NCBI GenBank assembly: GCA_016280915.1
Contig: JAEEHQ010000104.1
Span: 1 to 64,000, forward strand
Length of the DNA: 64,000 nucleotides
Direction of reading: 5' to 3'
From: Bacteroidales bacterium
GTDB lineage: Bacteria > Bacteroidota > Bacteroidia > Bacteroidales > P3
The notes below the pieces were generated by a model, which worked only from the letters and a program-made list of their open reading frames with translations, was not told the origin of the DNA and did not search any database. The first letter of the stretch is position 1; each line of letters begins with the position of its first letter. This document shows, piece after piece, positions 1-7,566 of this stretch. Both the position numbers and the translations under genes were made by a program.

Positions 1-159
1 CCGAAACGGGAAGTAGCAAGGGCCAATTGTCCAATCTTGTAGAGGTCAACCGTCACTAATTAGTGCGCACGACGCTTTCTTTTCCCCGCTTGTGTTGCAA
101 CGATAATTGGGCGTTTACTTTTGGTTTTGAATCTACAAAATAAGGTTTTTGAAAAAAAA
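1..159. other. Left-edge sequence, no assignable gene
   Basis: Two short readings touch the edge. One is a plus-strand frame that enters at base 3 and stops at bases 57-59. The other is a minus-strand frame that could start with GTG at bases 56-54 and run off the left edge. Each is under 20 codons and neither can be identified. The remainder is AT-rich and leads into the promoter of the next gene. Confidence 0.3.
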
Positions 160-191
160 TTTGTGTATGTCAGAATATTGTTGTAATTTTG
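160..191 (+). promoter_or_regulatory. Bacteroidota-type promoter for the 44-residue gene
   Basis: TTTG lies at 160-163 and TAATTTTG at 184-191, separated by 20 nt. This matches the Bacteroidota sigma-ABfr consensus (TTTG, then TAnnTTTG) exactly. Transcription should begin near 198, giving a leader of about 70 nt. Confidence 0.8.
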
Positions 192-267
192 CATGACGTT
201 TTCAATAGGGTAAATATTGCATTACGTACAATAAATCAAGAAGTTAAATAATTAAAATAATTGTGTC

Positions 268-402
268 ATGGGTATCAATGCAAACAAAAAAGTAAAGAGA
301 AGTAAGGTTAGAATCAACGGTAACAAGAACTCCACCAACAACTGGGGTCTCACCGCCGCTGGTTGGAACGCTGTTCACAAAGCTGTTATCAACGCTGAGT
401 AA
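268..402 (+). CDS. Small basic protein, 44 aa, unknown function
   Basis: An ATG-started frame of 44 codons with a consensus promoter upstream and a GC-rich terminator 26 nt after the stop, so it is a complete single-gene transcription unit. The N-terminal half is strongly basic and polar, rich in Lys, Arg and Asn. The C-terminal half (about residues 26-44) holds two Trp residues and looks able to form an amphipathic helix (GLTAAGWNAVHKAV). There is no signal peptide, membrane segment or Cys. Codon choice (AAC, GGT, ACC, GCT) is like that of well-expressed neighbours, which supports translation. I do not recognise the family. Binding to nucleic acid or ribosomes is a guess from charge only. 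Confidence 0.72.
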   Translation: MGINANKKVKRSKVRINGNKNSTNNWGLTAAGWNAVHKAVINAE

Positions 403-427
403 TCAAGGTTTCTTTACGACAAAAGAT

Positions 428-456
428 AAGGCTGCACCTGACGTGCGGCCTTTTTT
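428..456 (+). terminator. Rho-independent terminator
   Basis: A 10-bp stem (AAGGCTGCAC with GTGCGGCCTT, one G-T pair) closes a 5-nt loop and runs into six T. It ends the 44-residue gene. Confidence 0.85.
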
Positions 457-642
457 GTTATTTGATAAACAGATTCTATTGAGGTACACGGTGGGGAGGA
501 GGGACATCAATCAATAAGATGGCTGTGTTACGTGGGACGCATTTTTAAACAAACATATTATCAACTGATTAACTTATTCCAGTTATAAAAAATGAGGTGT
601 GGGCAATAAAGTGGCTGGGGCTACGTTATTGAAAGAAAAATC

Positions 643-1251
643 ATGGTTATTATGAAAAAGAAATTTTTACCTATTCTGATTGTCGTTGCCATCGTTGTGA
701 TTGCCCTTCTGTGGGGTATCGGTGTGCGTAACAAACTGGTTCAAGGCGAAGAGAACGTGACCCAGGCTTGGGCCCAGGTGGAGAATGTCTACAAACGTCG
801 TGCCGACCTGATTCCTCAGCTGGTGGCCACCGTGCAAGGGGCTGCCAACTACGAGAAGAGCACCATGACCGAGGTGATTGAGGCCCGCGCCAAAGCAGGT
901 TCCGTGCAGGTGGATGCCAACAACCTTACCGAGGCCAACGTGGCTGAGTTCCAGAGAGCTCAGGACCAGCTGTCGAGTGCGCTGACCCGCTCAATGAACA
1001 TCGTGGTGGAGCGTTATCCCGAACTGACCGCCACCCAGGGCTTCCGTGACCTGCAGGTGCAGTTGGAAGGCACCGAGAACCGCATCGCCACAGAGCGTGG
1101 TCGCTTCAATGAGATGGTGAATGTGTTTAACCGCCAGCTGCGGGTTTTCCCCAACAACGTGGTGGCAGGTATCTGCGGTTTTGAGAAGAAAGGTTATTTC
1201 ACCGCTCCTGAAGGCAGCGATGAGCCTGTGAAAGTGGAGTTTGACTTCTAA
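643..1251 (+). CDS. LemA family protein
   Basis: A 202-residue LemA-family protein. A single N-terminal hydrophobic segment (about residues 6-26) anchors it, and the rest is the long-helix LemA domain with the family signature NVTQAWAQVENVYKRRADLI. LemA proteins are membrane-anchored coiled helical proteins of uncertain function and are often paired with TPM-domain proteins, as here. A second in-frame ATG at 652 (MKKKFL) would give a more usual signal-anchor start, and either is possible. The TPM gene follows after 66 nt on the same strand, so the two are probably co-transcribed. Confidence 0.9.
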   Translation: MVIMKKKFLPILIVVAIVVIALLWGIGVRNKLVQGEENVTQAWAQVENVYKRRADLIPQLVATVQGAANYEKSTMTEVIEARAKAGSVQVDANNLTEANVAEFQRAQDQLSSALTRSMNIVVERYPELTATQGFRDLQVQLEGTENRIATERGRFNEMVNVFNRQLRVFPNNVVAGICGFEKKGYFTAPEGSDEPVKVEFDF

Positions 1252-1317
1252 GGTTCCGATGGATGGCTTTGATAACCATCGGGCAGATTCAATAGTAAAC
1301 CTTTTACTGTAAATTGC

Positions 1318-2133
1318 ATGGCAATTTATAAAAGAAACATAGTAAGAATTTTTACGCTCGTTTTCCTGCTGGGTTGGGCGGTCGGTACCATGGCACAATG
1401 GTGTCCCGAACCGACCAATCAGCTGGTGAACGACTACGGTAACGTGCTATCTGCTGAACAGCGCAACTCCTTGGAGCAACGTTTGGTGGCTTTCGACGAT
1501 ACCACCTCCAACCAGATACTGATAGTGATCACGCCCTCACTTCATGATTGTGAGATCATGGACCTGGGCACCCGTATTGGCACTATCTGGGGTGTGGGGC
1601 AGAAAGATACGAAGAATGGCGTTGTTATCCTCATTAAGTCTAAGGAGACTGAGGACGACTATGGCGACGTGGCCATCCTGCCTGGGTATGGCTTGGAGGG
1701 GGCGCTGCCCGACATTTTCTGCAAGCATATCATTGACGATGAGATGATAGAGCCGCTGAGTCAAGGAGACTACTATGGAGCCTTGGTGGCAGCCTTGGAT
1801 GTGATTGAGCCTGTGTGCACCGGCGAGTATAGTTATGAACGCTACAAGAAAGAAGAGAACCGCATTTTGTTTGGCTTCCTGGGTGCCTTGTTGCTCTTTG
1901 TCGTTATTTTAGTGCTGCTCGACCGGTATAGTAAGCGGCACGGTGGCGGCAAGAATGGCGGTGGCAATTACTACTCTGACGGGGGTAGACGCACCGGTGG
2001 CTTTGGCGGCTTCGGCCCCCTGAGTGGCATGGGCGGCTTTGGCGGAAGCTCTGGCGGCTTTGGTGGCTCTGGTGGCTTCGGCGGTTTTGGTGGCGGCAGC
2101 TTCGGCGGAGGCGGTGCCCATGGAAGATTCTGA
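1318..2133 (+). CDS. TPM domain-containing membrane protein (YgcG-like)
   Basis: 271 residues. The protein has an N-terminal signal peptide ending near TMAQ, then a TPM (TLP18.3/Psb32/MOLO-1) domain over about residues 35-165 that includes VNDYGNVLSAEQRNSLEQRL. A transmembrane helix lies near residues 182-200. The tail is extremely Gly/Phe-rich with repeated GGFGG units and ends GGGGAHGRF. The Gly-rich tail ending in a short basic motif is typical of bacterial YgcG-type proteins. The upstream LemA gene is the usual partner. The pair is thought to act at the envelope, but no reaction is established. Confidence 0.9.
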   Translation: MAIYKRNIVRIFTLVFLLGWAVGTMAQWCPEPTNQLVNDYGNVLSAEQRNSLEQRLVAFDDTTSNQILIVITPSLHDCEIMDLGTRIGTIWGVGQKDTKNGVVILIKSKETEDDYGDVAILPGYGLEGALPDIFCKHIIDDEMIEPLSQGDYYGALVAALDVIEPVCTGEYSYERYKKEENRILFGFLGALLLFVVILVLLDRYSKRHGGGKNGGGNYYSDGGRRTGGFGGFGPLSGMGGFGGSSGGFGGSGGFGGFGGGSFGGGGAHGRF

Positions 2134-2188
2134 AATGGAACCAAGCTATTTTCTCAAAGCCGATAGGCTGTTTGAGTAACAATAAGAT

Positions 2189-2224
2189 AAGCGGGGCCCC
2201 TCATGGTGAGAAGCCCCGCTTTCT
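2189..2224 (+). terminator. Terminator between convergent TPM and DUF4301 genes
   Basis: A perfect 9-bp GC-rich stem (AAGCGGGGC with GCCCCGCTT) around a 15-nt loop, in the gap between two convergent genes. The T-tract is short, so bidirectional function is likely but weakly supported. Confidence 0.65.
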
Positions 2225-2242
2225 GTTGGGATAGGTGTGGTA

Positions 2243-3790
2243 TTAGCCCTCTCGGTGTTCTTTGCGTAGGAGGTCGTTTACTGTTTTGACAGGGTTGAAG
2301 GTGGCGAGGGGCACCTCGACGAAGATGGTGTTCCAGTAAGCCATGGCACCATTCCAAAGGCCGGGGAGCTCCTGCGACTTGAGGGTGACAGCTCCTTTGG
2401 TCTTCTTGCTGATGAAACCGGTGTCGGGGTCGACATATTTGCGGAGGTCGAAATAGCGGCCGTGGTAGTTCTTGGTGGCGCATACTAGGTCGACAGGATT
2501 GAAATGGGTGGCGTTGTTGAGGATGGCTTCCTGTTTCTCGTCTTTGCGATTGATTTGGGCGGTTTCTACAATTTGTAGACTCTTGATTCCATGGGTGTTG
2601 AGAGTGATAAAGGGGCCACCGCCAGGCTCGCCTTGGTTTTTCACCATGCCGCAAATGCGCATGGGACGGTTCAGGAGGTCGTGAAGTATCTTGGCCTTCT
2701 GCTTGGGTTCGGCTTTGCTGTAATCGTCGGGGAGGACGATGTGGAGGCTGTCCTTGGCAAATTTCTCGATGGCTCTGAGTTGTGCGGGTGAGACCCCCTC
2801 GTCAATCATGCGGAGGTATTTGAAGGTCTGCTGTTGGAGGCTGAGGAGGAGTCCGGCGAGCACCTTCTTGTAGATGATTGTGGTGTGTTTCATCCAGTCG
2901 GGCACCACATTGTCGATGTTTTTGATGAAGATGATGTCGGCACGTTGCTCGTTGAGGTTCTCAATGAGGGCACCGTGGCCACCGGGACGGAAGACAAGGT
3001 GTCCGCTGTCGTCGCGTATGGGTTCGTTCTGCTCGTTGACGGCAATAATGTCGGTGTAGTGTTTTTGCTCGGAGAAGGTGATGTTGAGCTTGACTCCGAA
3101 GCATTTCTCATAGAAAAGCTTCACCTCTGCCACTTTCTTGCGGAAGAGGGCGCGGTGTTCGGGTGAGACGGTGAAATGGATGTTGACCGAATCGTCGCTC
3201 TGGCGGGCATATTCGGCCCCTTCGACGATGTGCTCTTCGAGGGGGGTGCGCTGGGTGTGGCCATATCGGTGGAACTTGAGCAAGCCCTTGGGGAGGTTGC
3301 CGTAGCCCATATACTGCTCCTTGAGAAGGAAGTTGATGACGGTGGAGTAGTCGCCACGTTGCATGTAGTCGTCGAAGTCGGCATCGGACTTAGCCATGCA
3401 AGCCACGAGGTCGTCATAGAAGGCGAAGGAGCGGATTTGTTCGAGGAATTCTTGAACAGAGGGATATTCTTTAGGAATGGAGTAGTCGACCCCGAAATAG
3501 GTGGCTGTGAAAGCGTAGAGGTCTTTGAACATGCGGGTGGCCGCACCAGAGGCAGGGACAAACTTGAGGATTTTTTTATTCTTGAGATTCTTCTTGTAGA
3601 AGTCGGCGTATTTGTTAATGTCGGCATCTTCGAGGCGGAGTATGCCCCCGTTGTCTACGGTTGCGGCATCGATGAGGACGGTCTTGGGAAATCCGCGGCG
3701 GAAATTGTCCAGCTGATGCTGTACAACGTCTTGGGAGAGTCCCAAGGAGGCCATTTGGGCAAGGTCGTTGTCGTTGAATTTTGCTGTCAT
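2243..3790 (-). CDS. DUF4301 family protein
   Basis: 515 residues with no signal peptide, so cytoplasmic. It matches the Bacteroidota-specific DUF4301 family in length and motifs. The segment KFVPASGAATRMFKDL (about residues 76-91) resembles the Gly-rich loop of sugar nucleotidyltransferases. RPGGHGALIENLNEQ (about 268-282) resembles the substrate loop of UDP-sugar pyrophosphorylase-like enzymes, and VKNQGEPGGGPF (about 382-393) is also typical of the family. A nucleotidyltransferase-like fold is my inference; the family has no established reaction that I can cite. The gene is convergent with the TPM gene and stands alone. Confidence 0.85.
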   Translation of the reverse strand: MTAKFNDNDLAQMASLGLSQDVVQHQLDNFRRGFPKTVLIDAATVDNGGILRLEDADINKYADFYKKNLKNKKILKFVPASGAATRMFKDLYAFTATYFGVDYSIPKEYPSVQEFLEQIRSFAFYDDLVACMAKSDADFDDYMQRGDYSTVINFLLKEQYMGYGNLPKGLLKFHRYGHTQRTPLEEHIVEGAEYARQSDDSVNIHFTVSPEHRALFRKKVAEVKLFYEKCFGVKLNITFSEQKHYTDIIAVNEQNEPIRDDSGHLVFRPGGHGALIENLNEQRADIIFIKNIDNVVPDWMKHTTIIYKKVLAGLLLSLQQQTFKYLRMIDEGVSPAQLRAIEKFAKDSLHIVLPDDYSKAEPKQKAKILHDLLNRPMRICGMVKNQGEPGGGPFITLNTHGIKSLQIVETAQINRKDEKQEAILNNATHFNPVDLVCATKNYHGRYFDLRKYVDPDTGFISKKTKGAVTLKSQELPGLWNGAMAYWNTIFVEVPLATFNPVKTVNDLLRKEHREG

Positions 3791-3972
3791 AATGGTTGTT
3801 GGGGTTATTAAAACAAATCTAGTTTACCCTCTTTGTCCTTGAGCTAAGGATGTGGGTGGGATAAACTGGAATTGCTTGTGTTGATATATGCAGTCGAACT
3901 CCATGAGCAGAGAGAATCCTTCCGCGGACAGGGGAGGGAAGGAGATTCTGGATGCAAGAAACAGGAGTTGAC
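3791..3972. other. Short intergenic gap upstream of DUF4301
   Basis: About 180 bases between two minus-strand genes. I see no supported gene or clear promoter box here. Confidence 0.4.
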
Positions 3973-4425
3973 CTATTTGGTGACTTCTTGGAAATCAGCG
4001 CGGCCGAGGATTCTGTCGCTAATGACTTTGACAGTGGTGGTGACGATTTCGCCCTCTTTTAGGCGGACAGACTTCTCGCCCTCGCGATAGTAGAAGCGGT
4101 GGTTGTTAAGGGTGTCGGGCTCGTCGATACGTGCAGTCACGGTGAAAATGGCGGGGGCTGCGAAACGGGTCTTATAGATACCCATTTCGTTGCATTGGCC
4201 AGTGTCGGAGATGGTGCCTGTGATGGGGTTGCTAGGGTCGGAGGGGTTGTCTTTCACATATTGGATCTTTACCCAAGCACCAGGAGCAGGCATATCTTGG
4301 TTCTTAGAATCGACAACGGTGACATCGATATAGCACCAGGTGTCCTTGTTGCAGGAGGTGAGGAGACTGGTGGATAATACGCTGATTAACAGAGTACCGA
4401 TTAGAAGCAAACTTTTTTTCTTCAT
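3973..4425 (-). CDS. Putative lipoprotein, unknown function
   Basis: 150 residues. The start is taken at the ATG whose complement lies at 4423-4425, giving MKKKSLLLIG followed by a hydrophobic stretch and the lipobox LLTSC. A longer frame extends upstream to 4500 but would read through the promoter. After the Cys, the segment CYIDVTVVDSKNQDMPAPGA and the later beta-rich sequence suggest one beta-sandwich domain of the carboxypeptidase-regulatory/transthyretin type; this is an inference from pattern only. It should be an outer-membrane or periplasmic lipoprotein. The gene is divergent from the cyclophilin gene. Confidence 0.75.
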   Translation of the reverse strand: MKKKSLLLIGTLLISVLSTSLLTSCNKDTWCYIDVTVVDSKNQDMPAPGAWVKIQYVKDNPSDPSNPITGTISDTGQCNEMGIYKTRFAAPAIFTVTARIDEPDTLNNHRFYYREGEKSVRLKEGEIVTTTVKVISDRILGRADFQEVTK

Positions 4426-4440
4426 AAAAAATCGTTTATT

Positions 4441-4474
4441 TTTGTGCCTATATGAATTTTTTTGACTAATTTTG
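4441..4474 (+). promoter_or_regulatory. Promoter for the cyclophilin gene
   Basis: TTTG at 4441-4444 and TAATTTTG at 4467-4474, with a 22-nt spacer, slightly long. Predicted transcription start is near 4481, giving a leader of about 23 nt before the ATG at 4504. It faces and interlocks with the minus-strand promoter at 4481-4514. Confidence 0.65.
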
Positions 4475-4480
4475 CAACTG

Positions 4481-4514
4481 CAAAGATAATAAAAAAACAC
4501 GGTATGACAACAAA
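4481..4514 (-). promoter_or_regulatory. Promoter for the divergent lipoprotein gene
   Basis: On the minus strand, TATCTTTG covers 4488-4481 and a TTTG covers 4514-4511, with a 22-nt spacer. The -33 element lies inside the first codons of the cyclophilin gene. The two -7 boxes are only 6 nt apart and face each other. Confidence 0.6.
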
Positions 4515-5211
4515 AAAAATAACTTTTTTATTAGTTTTCTTATCTTTTTTCTTTTGTGCTTTTGCGCAAAATGCTGATAAACAGAAGAAAGACAACGAAA
4601 AAGTTTTTTATGTCAAAATAGAGACTTCCTATGGTGACATGGTGGTAAAATTGTACAACGAAACCCCTAAGCATCGTGATAATTTTCTAAAGTTGGTGAG
4701 AGAAGGTACTTATAACGACCTTTTGTTCCATCGTGTTATCAAAGAGTTTATGATTCAGGGCGGCGACCCCAATTCCCGCACGGCCAAGCAGGGCCAGATG
4801 CTGGGCGATGGGGAACTGGGCTACACCATTCCAGCCGAGTTTGTCCCTACTCTCTACCATAAGAAAGGTGCTTTGGCCGCAGCCCGACAGGCCGACCAAG
4901 TGAATCCCCACAAAGAATCCTCCTCCTGTCAATTCTATATTGTGCAGGGTAACAAATGGGATACCAACCGTTTGGCAATGGTCGAACAGCGTATGGGTAA
5001 GCACTTCACAGCCGAGCAGGCTCAGGTTTATGCCACGTTGGGTGGAACCCCCTTCTTGGATGGAGACTACACTGTTTTTGGCGAAGTGGTGGAGGGCCTG
5101 GAGGTGATTGACAAGATTGCCGCTGTGCAGACCGATAGGAACGACCGTCCCATTGAGGATGTGAAGATGAAGATGACCGAGTTGAAGAAATATAAGCCTG
5201 CAAACAAATAG
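4504..5211 (+). CDS. Secreted peptidylprolyl isomerase, cyclophilin type
   Basis: 235 residues. The ATG at 4504 is chosen because it begins a clean signal peptide (MTTKKITFLLVFLSFFF, cleavage after FAQ); an earlier in-frame ATG at 4462 precedes the predicted transcript. The cyclophilin domain follows with DNFLKLVREGTYNDLLFHR and FMIQGGDPNSRTAKQGQM, the FHRV and QGGD core motifs, and SSCQFYI. It catalyses cis-trans isomerisation of X-Pro bonds and should act in the periplasm on exported proteins. That fits a genome segment full of exported beta-rich proteins. Confidence 0.9.
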   Translation: MTTKKITFLLVFLSFFFCAFAQNADKQKKDNEKVFYVKIETSYGDMVVKLYNETPKHRDNFLKLVREGTYNDLLFHRVIKEFMIQGGDPNSRTAKQGQMLGDGELGYTIPAEFVPTLYHKKGALAAARQADQVNPHKESSSCQFYIVQGNKWDTNRLAMVEQRMGKHFTAEQAQVYATLGGTPFLDGDYTVFGEVVEGLEVIDKIAAVQTDRNDRPIEDVKMKMTELKKYKPANK

Positions 5212-5301
5212 GTTAGTGCGTTTTTTCTTGCTCGTAGTTATGCATGGCGATGCATGCTCATGCGTTTAAATTGTTGAAAAATAAGAGAATAATTATATAC
5301 G

Positions 5302-6351
5302 ATGAACCCGCTGAAAGACAAAATTCAAGCCTATATTGATGATATACAGGCTACCAGTATTGAGAAATTCCAAGACCGTGCTGCGGAGGTTGAAATGTTC
5401 CGCGTTAAGTATTTGGGAAAGAAAGGAATAATCAGCGACCTTTTTGAGCAGTTTAAGGCCGTGCCCAACGAAGAAAAGAAAGACTTGGGCAAAGCCCTTA
5501 ATATGCTGAAGGTTGCTGCCATGGACAAGATAGAAGAGTTCAAAAACTTTGTTGAGGCACATGAGGCTGAGGAACAACTGCATGACCTCACCATGCCTGC
5601 CGAGTTTGCAGAGATGGGTAGCCGCCACGTGCTTTCGGTAGTGATGAACGAGATTACCGATATCTTTGCCCGCTTGGGCTTTACGGTAGCCGAGTCTGTT
5701 GAGATTGAGGACGATTGGCATCTTTTTTCAGCGTTGAACTTTCCCCCCGACCATCCTGCCCGCGACATGCAGGACACCTTTTTTGTTGAAAAAGAAGAGG
5801 GTAAGCAGGAAGTGGCGTTGCGCACTCATACCTCTTCGGTGCAGGTGCGTGTGATGGAGAAAAATAAACCACCCATCCGCATCATCGCCCCCGGACGTGT
5901 GTTCCGTAATGAGGCCATCAGTGCCCGTGCCCACTGCATCTTCCACCAGGTAGAGGCTCTCTATGTGGACAAAAATGTCTCGTTTGCGGACTTGAAACAG
6001 ACCTTGAGCTATTTTGCTAAAGAGTTGTTTGGTGAGCAGACCCAGATTCGCCTGCGTCCTTCCTACTTTCCATTCACCGAGCCCTCGGCCGAGATGGATA
6101 TTTCCTGTAGCGTGTGTGGCGGCAAGGGCTGTAACATCTGCAAGGGAACAGGCTGGCTGGAGATTCTTGGCTGTGGCATGGTTGACCCTAATGTGCTGCA
6201 AGCATGTGGTATAGACCCTAACGAGTATTCGGGTTTTGCTCTGGGTATGGGAGTGGAGCGTATGGCCATGCTGAAATACCAGATTCGCGACTTACGCCTC
6301 TATTTCGAGAACGACCTCCGTTTCCTCAAACAATTTGAAGCTATTGTATAG
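5302..6351 (+). CDS. pheS: Phenylalanine-tRNA ligase alpha subunit
   Basis: 349 residues, the usual length. PheS forms the catalytic half of the alpha2-beta2 synthetase that charges tRNA-Phe. The N-terminal coiled-coil arm is followed by the class II core: motif 2 appears as GRVFRNEAISARAHCIFHQ and motif 3 as GFALGMGVERMAMLKY. A Cys-rich insert (CSVCGGKGCNICKGTGW) common in many PheS proteins lies between them. The gene for the beta subunit (pheT) is not adjacent. folB follows after 17 nt, so the two probably share a transcript. The 90-nt upstream gap shows no clear promoter box. Confidence 0.96.
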   Translation: MNPLKDKIQAYIDDIQATSIEKFQDRAAEVEMFRVKYLGKKGIISDLFEQFKAVPNEEKKDLGKALNMLKVAAMDKIEEFKNFVEAHEAEEQLHDLTMPAEFAEMGSRHVLSVVMNEITDIFARLGFTVAESVEIEDDWHLFSALNFPPDHPARDMQDTFFVEKEEGKQEVALRTHTSSVQVRVMEKNKPPIRIIAPGRVFRNEAISARAHCIFHQVEALYVDKNVSFADLKQTLSYFAKELFGEQTQIRLRPSYFPFTEPSAEMDISCSVCGGKGCNICKGTGWLEILGCGMVDPNVLQACGIDPNEYSGFALGMGVERMAMLKYQIRDLRLYFENDLRFLKQFEAIV

Positions 6352-6368
6352 CTTACCGTATTGATTCC

Positions 6369-6737
6369 ATGAGTACTATCTCTCTTAACGGTATGCATTT
6401 CTATGCCTATCATGGCTGTTTTGCTGAAGAGCAAAAGATAGGTACCTACTTCACCGTTGATGTTGAGTTTGAGACGGACACGTCTCGGGCGCAGCAAAGT
6501 GATGATATAGCCCATACGGTGAGCTATTTAGATGTCTACTACACCATACGCAGAGAAATGATGATTCCTTCGCACTTGCTTGAGCATGTGGGTGATAGGA
6601 TTGGGGAGGCCTTGTTGAAGGAGTACCCCGCCATTGAGCGCGTGAAGGTGGGGGTGTCGAAGATGAATCCGCCATTGGGTGGACAGCTGGATTCGGTGAC
6701 GGTAGAGATTACAAAAGACCGTTCTCAGAGAAACTGA
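6369..6737 (+). CDS. folB: Dihydroneopterin aldolase
   Basis: 122 residues. FolB converts dihydroneopterin to 6-hydroxymethyl-dihydropterin and glycolaldehyde in folate synthesis. Family markers are the YHGCFAEEQKIGTYFTVDVE start of the core, the SYLDVYYTIRREM helix region with the conserved Tyr, and the VGVSKMNPPLGGQLDSV C-terminal strand with the Lys and Pro-Pro. Length and spacing are normal. Its last 29 nt overlap the convergent radC gene. Confidence 0.93.
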   Translation: MSTISLNGMHFYAYHGCFAEEQKIGTYFTVDVEFETDTSRAQQSDDIAHTVSYLDVYYTIRREMMIPSHLLEHVGDRIGEALLKEYPAIERVKVGVSKMNPPLGGQLDSVTVEITKDRSQRN

Positions 6738-7443
6738 AGTAGTCAAGCTTTCCCTCGGGAATTATTCCTACGATTAGGTGCTCTATCAGTTTGATGTGCA
6801 GGATACTGCCTGCATCAGCTATGCGCTTTGTGAGATCTTTGTCGCATTGGCTGGGATGCAGTTGTCCTGATGGATGGTTGTGTGCCACTGCAATGGCCAC
6901 GGCGTTGTGCTCAAGAGCTACCTTGAATAGGATTCGCAAATCGACTGTCGTTTGGGTGAGCCCGCCCATGCCAATGCGTTGAATCCATGATACTTTGTTG
7001 CGTTGGGTGAGGTAGATTGCCCAGAACTCCTCATGGGGTAAGTCGATGAGTCGAGGGGCAATGTAATGGAAGAGGTCTTGGCTGCTGCGGATGATTTCGT
7101 CCTTGTTTTCGTGGACTTCCTTCAGCATTCGATTGCCCAGTTCCAAGGCGGCCAAAACGGTGACGGCCTTGGCCATGCCCATTCCCTTGTAGGTTTCGGT
7201 AAGATCTTTTACTTCCATCCGAGCTAAGTCTGTGATACTATTATTGTTGCGTTGCAATAGCTGTTTTGCCAAGTCAATAGCACTGGCTCCTTGGATTCCA
7301 GTGCGGAGGAGGATGGCAATTAATTCGCTATTGGTGAGACTTTTTTTGCCCTGAGTGAGCATCTTCTCGCGGGGGCGATCCTCTGGTGCCCATTGGGTTA
7401 TAGGGATGGTGGCAGTAGGGGTAGAATCATTGCTTTTTGACAT
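6709..7443 (-). CDS. radC: RadC family JAB-domain protein
   Basis: 244 residues. An N-terminal helix-hairpin-helix-like region (about 25-100) contains LTNSELIAILLRTGIQG, and a JAB1/MPN-like metalloprotease fold follows with the HxH...D signature in AVAHNHPSGQLHPSQCD. Despite the name, a role in DNA repair has not been firmly shown for this family. The gene converges on folB and its 3' end overlaps it by 29 nt. Confidence 0.93.
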   Translation of the reverse strand: MSKSNDSTPTATIPITQWAPEDRPREKMLTQGKKSLTNSELIAILLRTGIQGASAIDLAKQLLQRNNNSITDLARMEVKDLTETYKGMGMAKAVTVLAALELGNRMLKEVHENKDEIIRSSQDLFHYIAPRLIDLPHEEFWAIYLTQRNKVSWIQRIGMGGLTQTTVDLRILFKVALEHNAVAIAVAHNHPSGQLHPSQCDKDLTKRIADAGSILHIKLIEHLIVGIIPEGKLDYFSFSENGLL

Positions 7444-7460
7444 GCTATTTTATTTTTTTG

Positions 7461-7468
7461 CAAAAATA
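7461..7468 (-). promoter_or_regulatory. Putative -7 box for radC
   Basis: TATTTTTG on the minus strand matches TAnnTTTG and lies about 18 nt upstream of the radC ATG. The -33 element is poor. Confidence 0.45.
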
Positions 7469-7488
7469 CATCTTTTTTTTGGGAAAAT

Positions 7489-7519
7489 GTTGTAGTGTTG
7501 ATAAAATTTCTTATCTTTG
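7489..7519 (+). promoter_or_regulatory. Promoter for the secDF unit
   Basis: GTTG at 7489-7492 and TATCTTTG at 7512-7519, with a 19-nt spacer. This is close to the Bacteroidota consensus and 48 nt upstream of secDF. It probably drives the whole unit up to the terminator at 20861, because no later promoter is evident and the gaps are short. Confidence 0.7.
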
Positions 7520-7566
7520 CATATTCAAAAAGTGTAAAAACTAAAATAAAACTAATTACGTAAGAT

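Noticed and set aside
5240..5280. Repeated ATGC-rich motif before pheS
   Set aside because: Short overlapping ATGCAT words with no stable stem or known operator pattern; likely chance.
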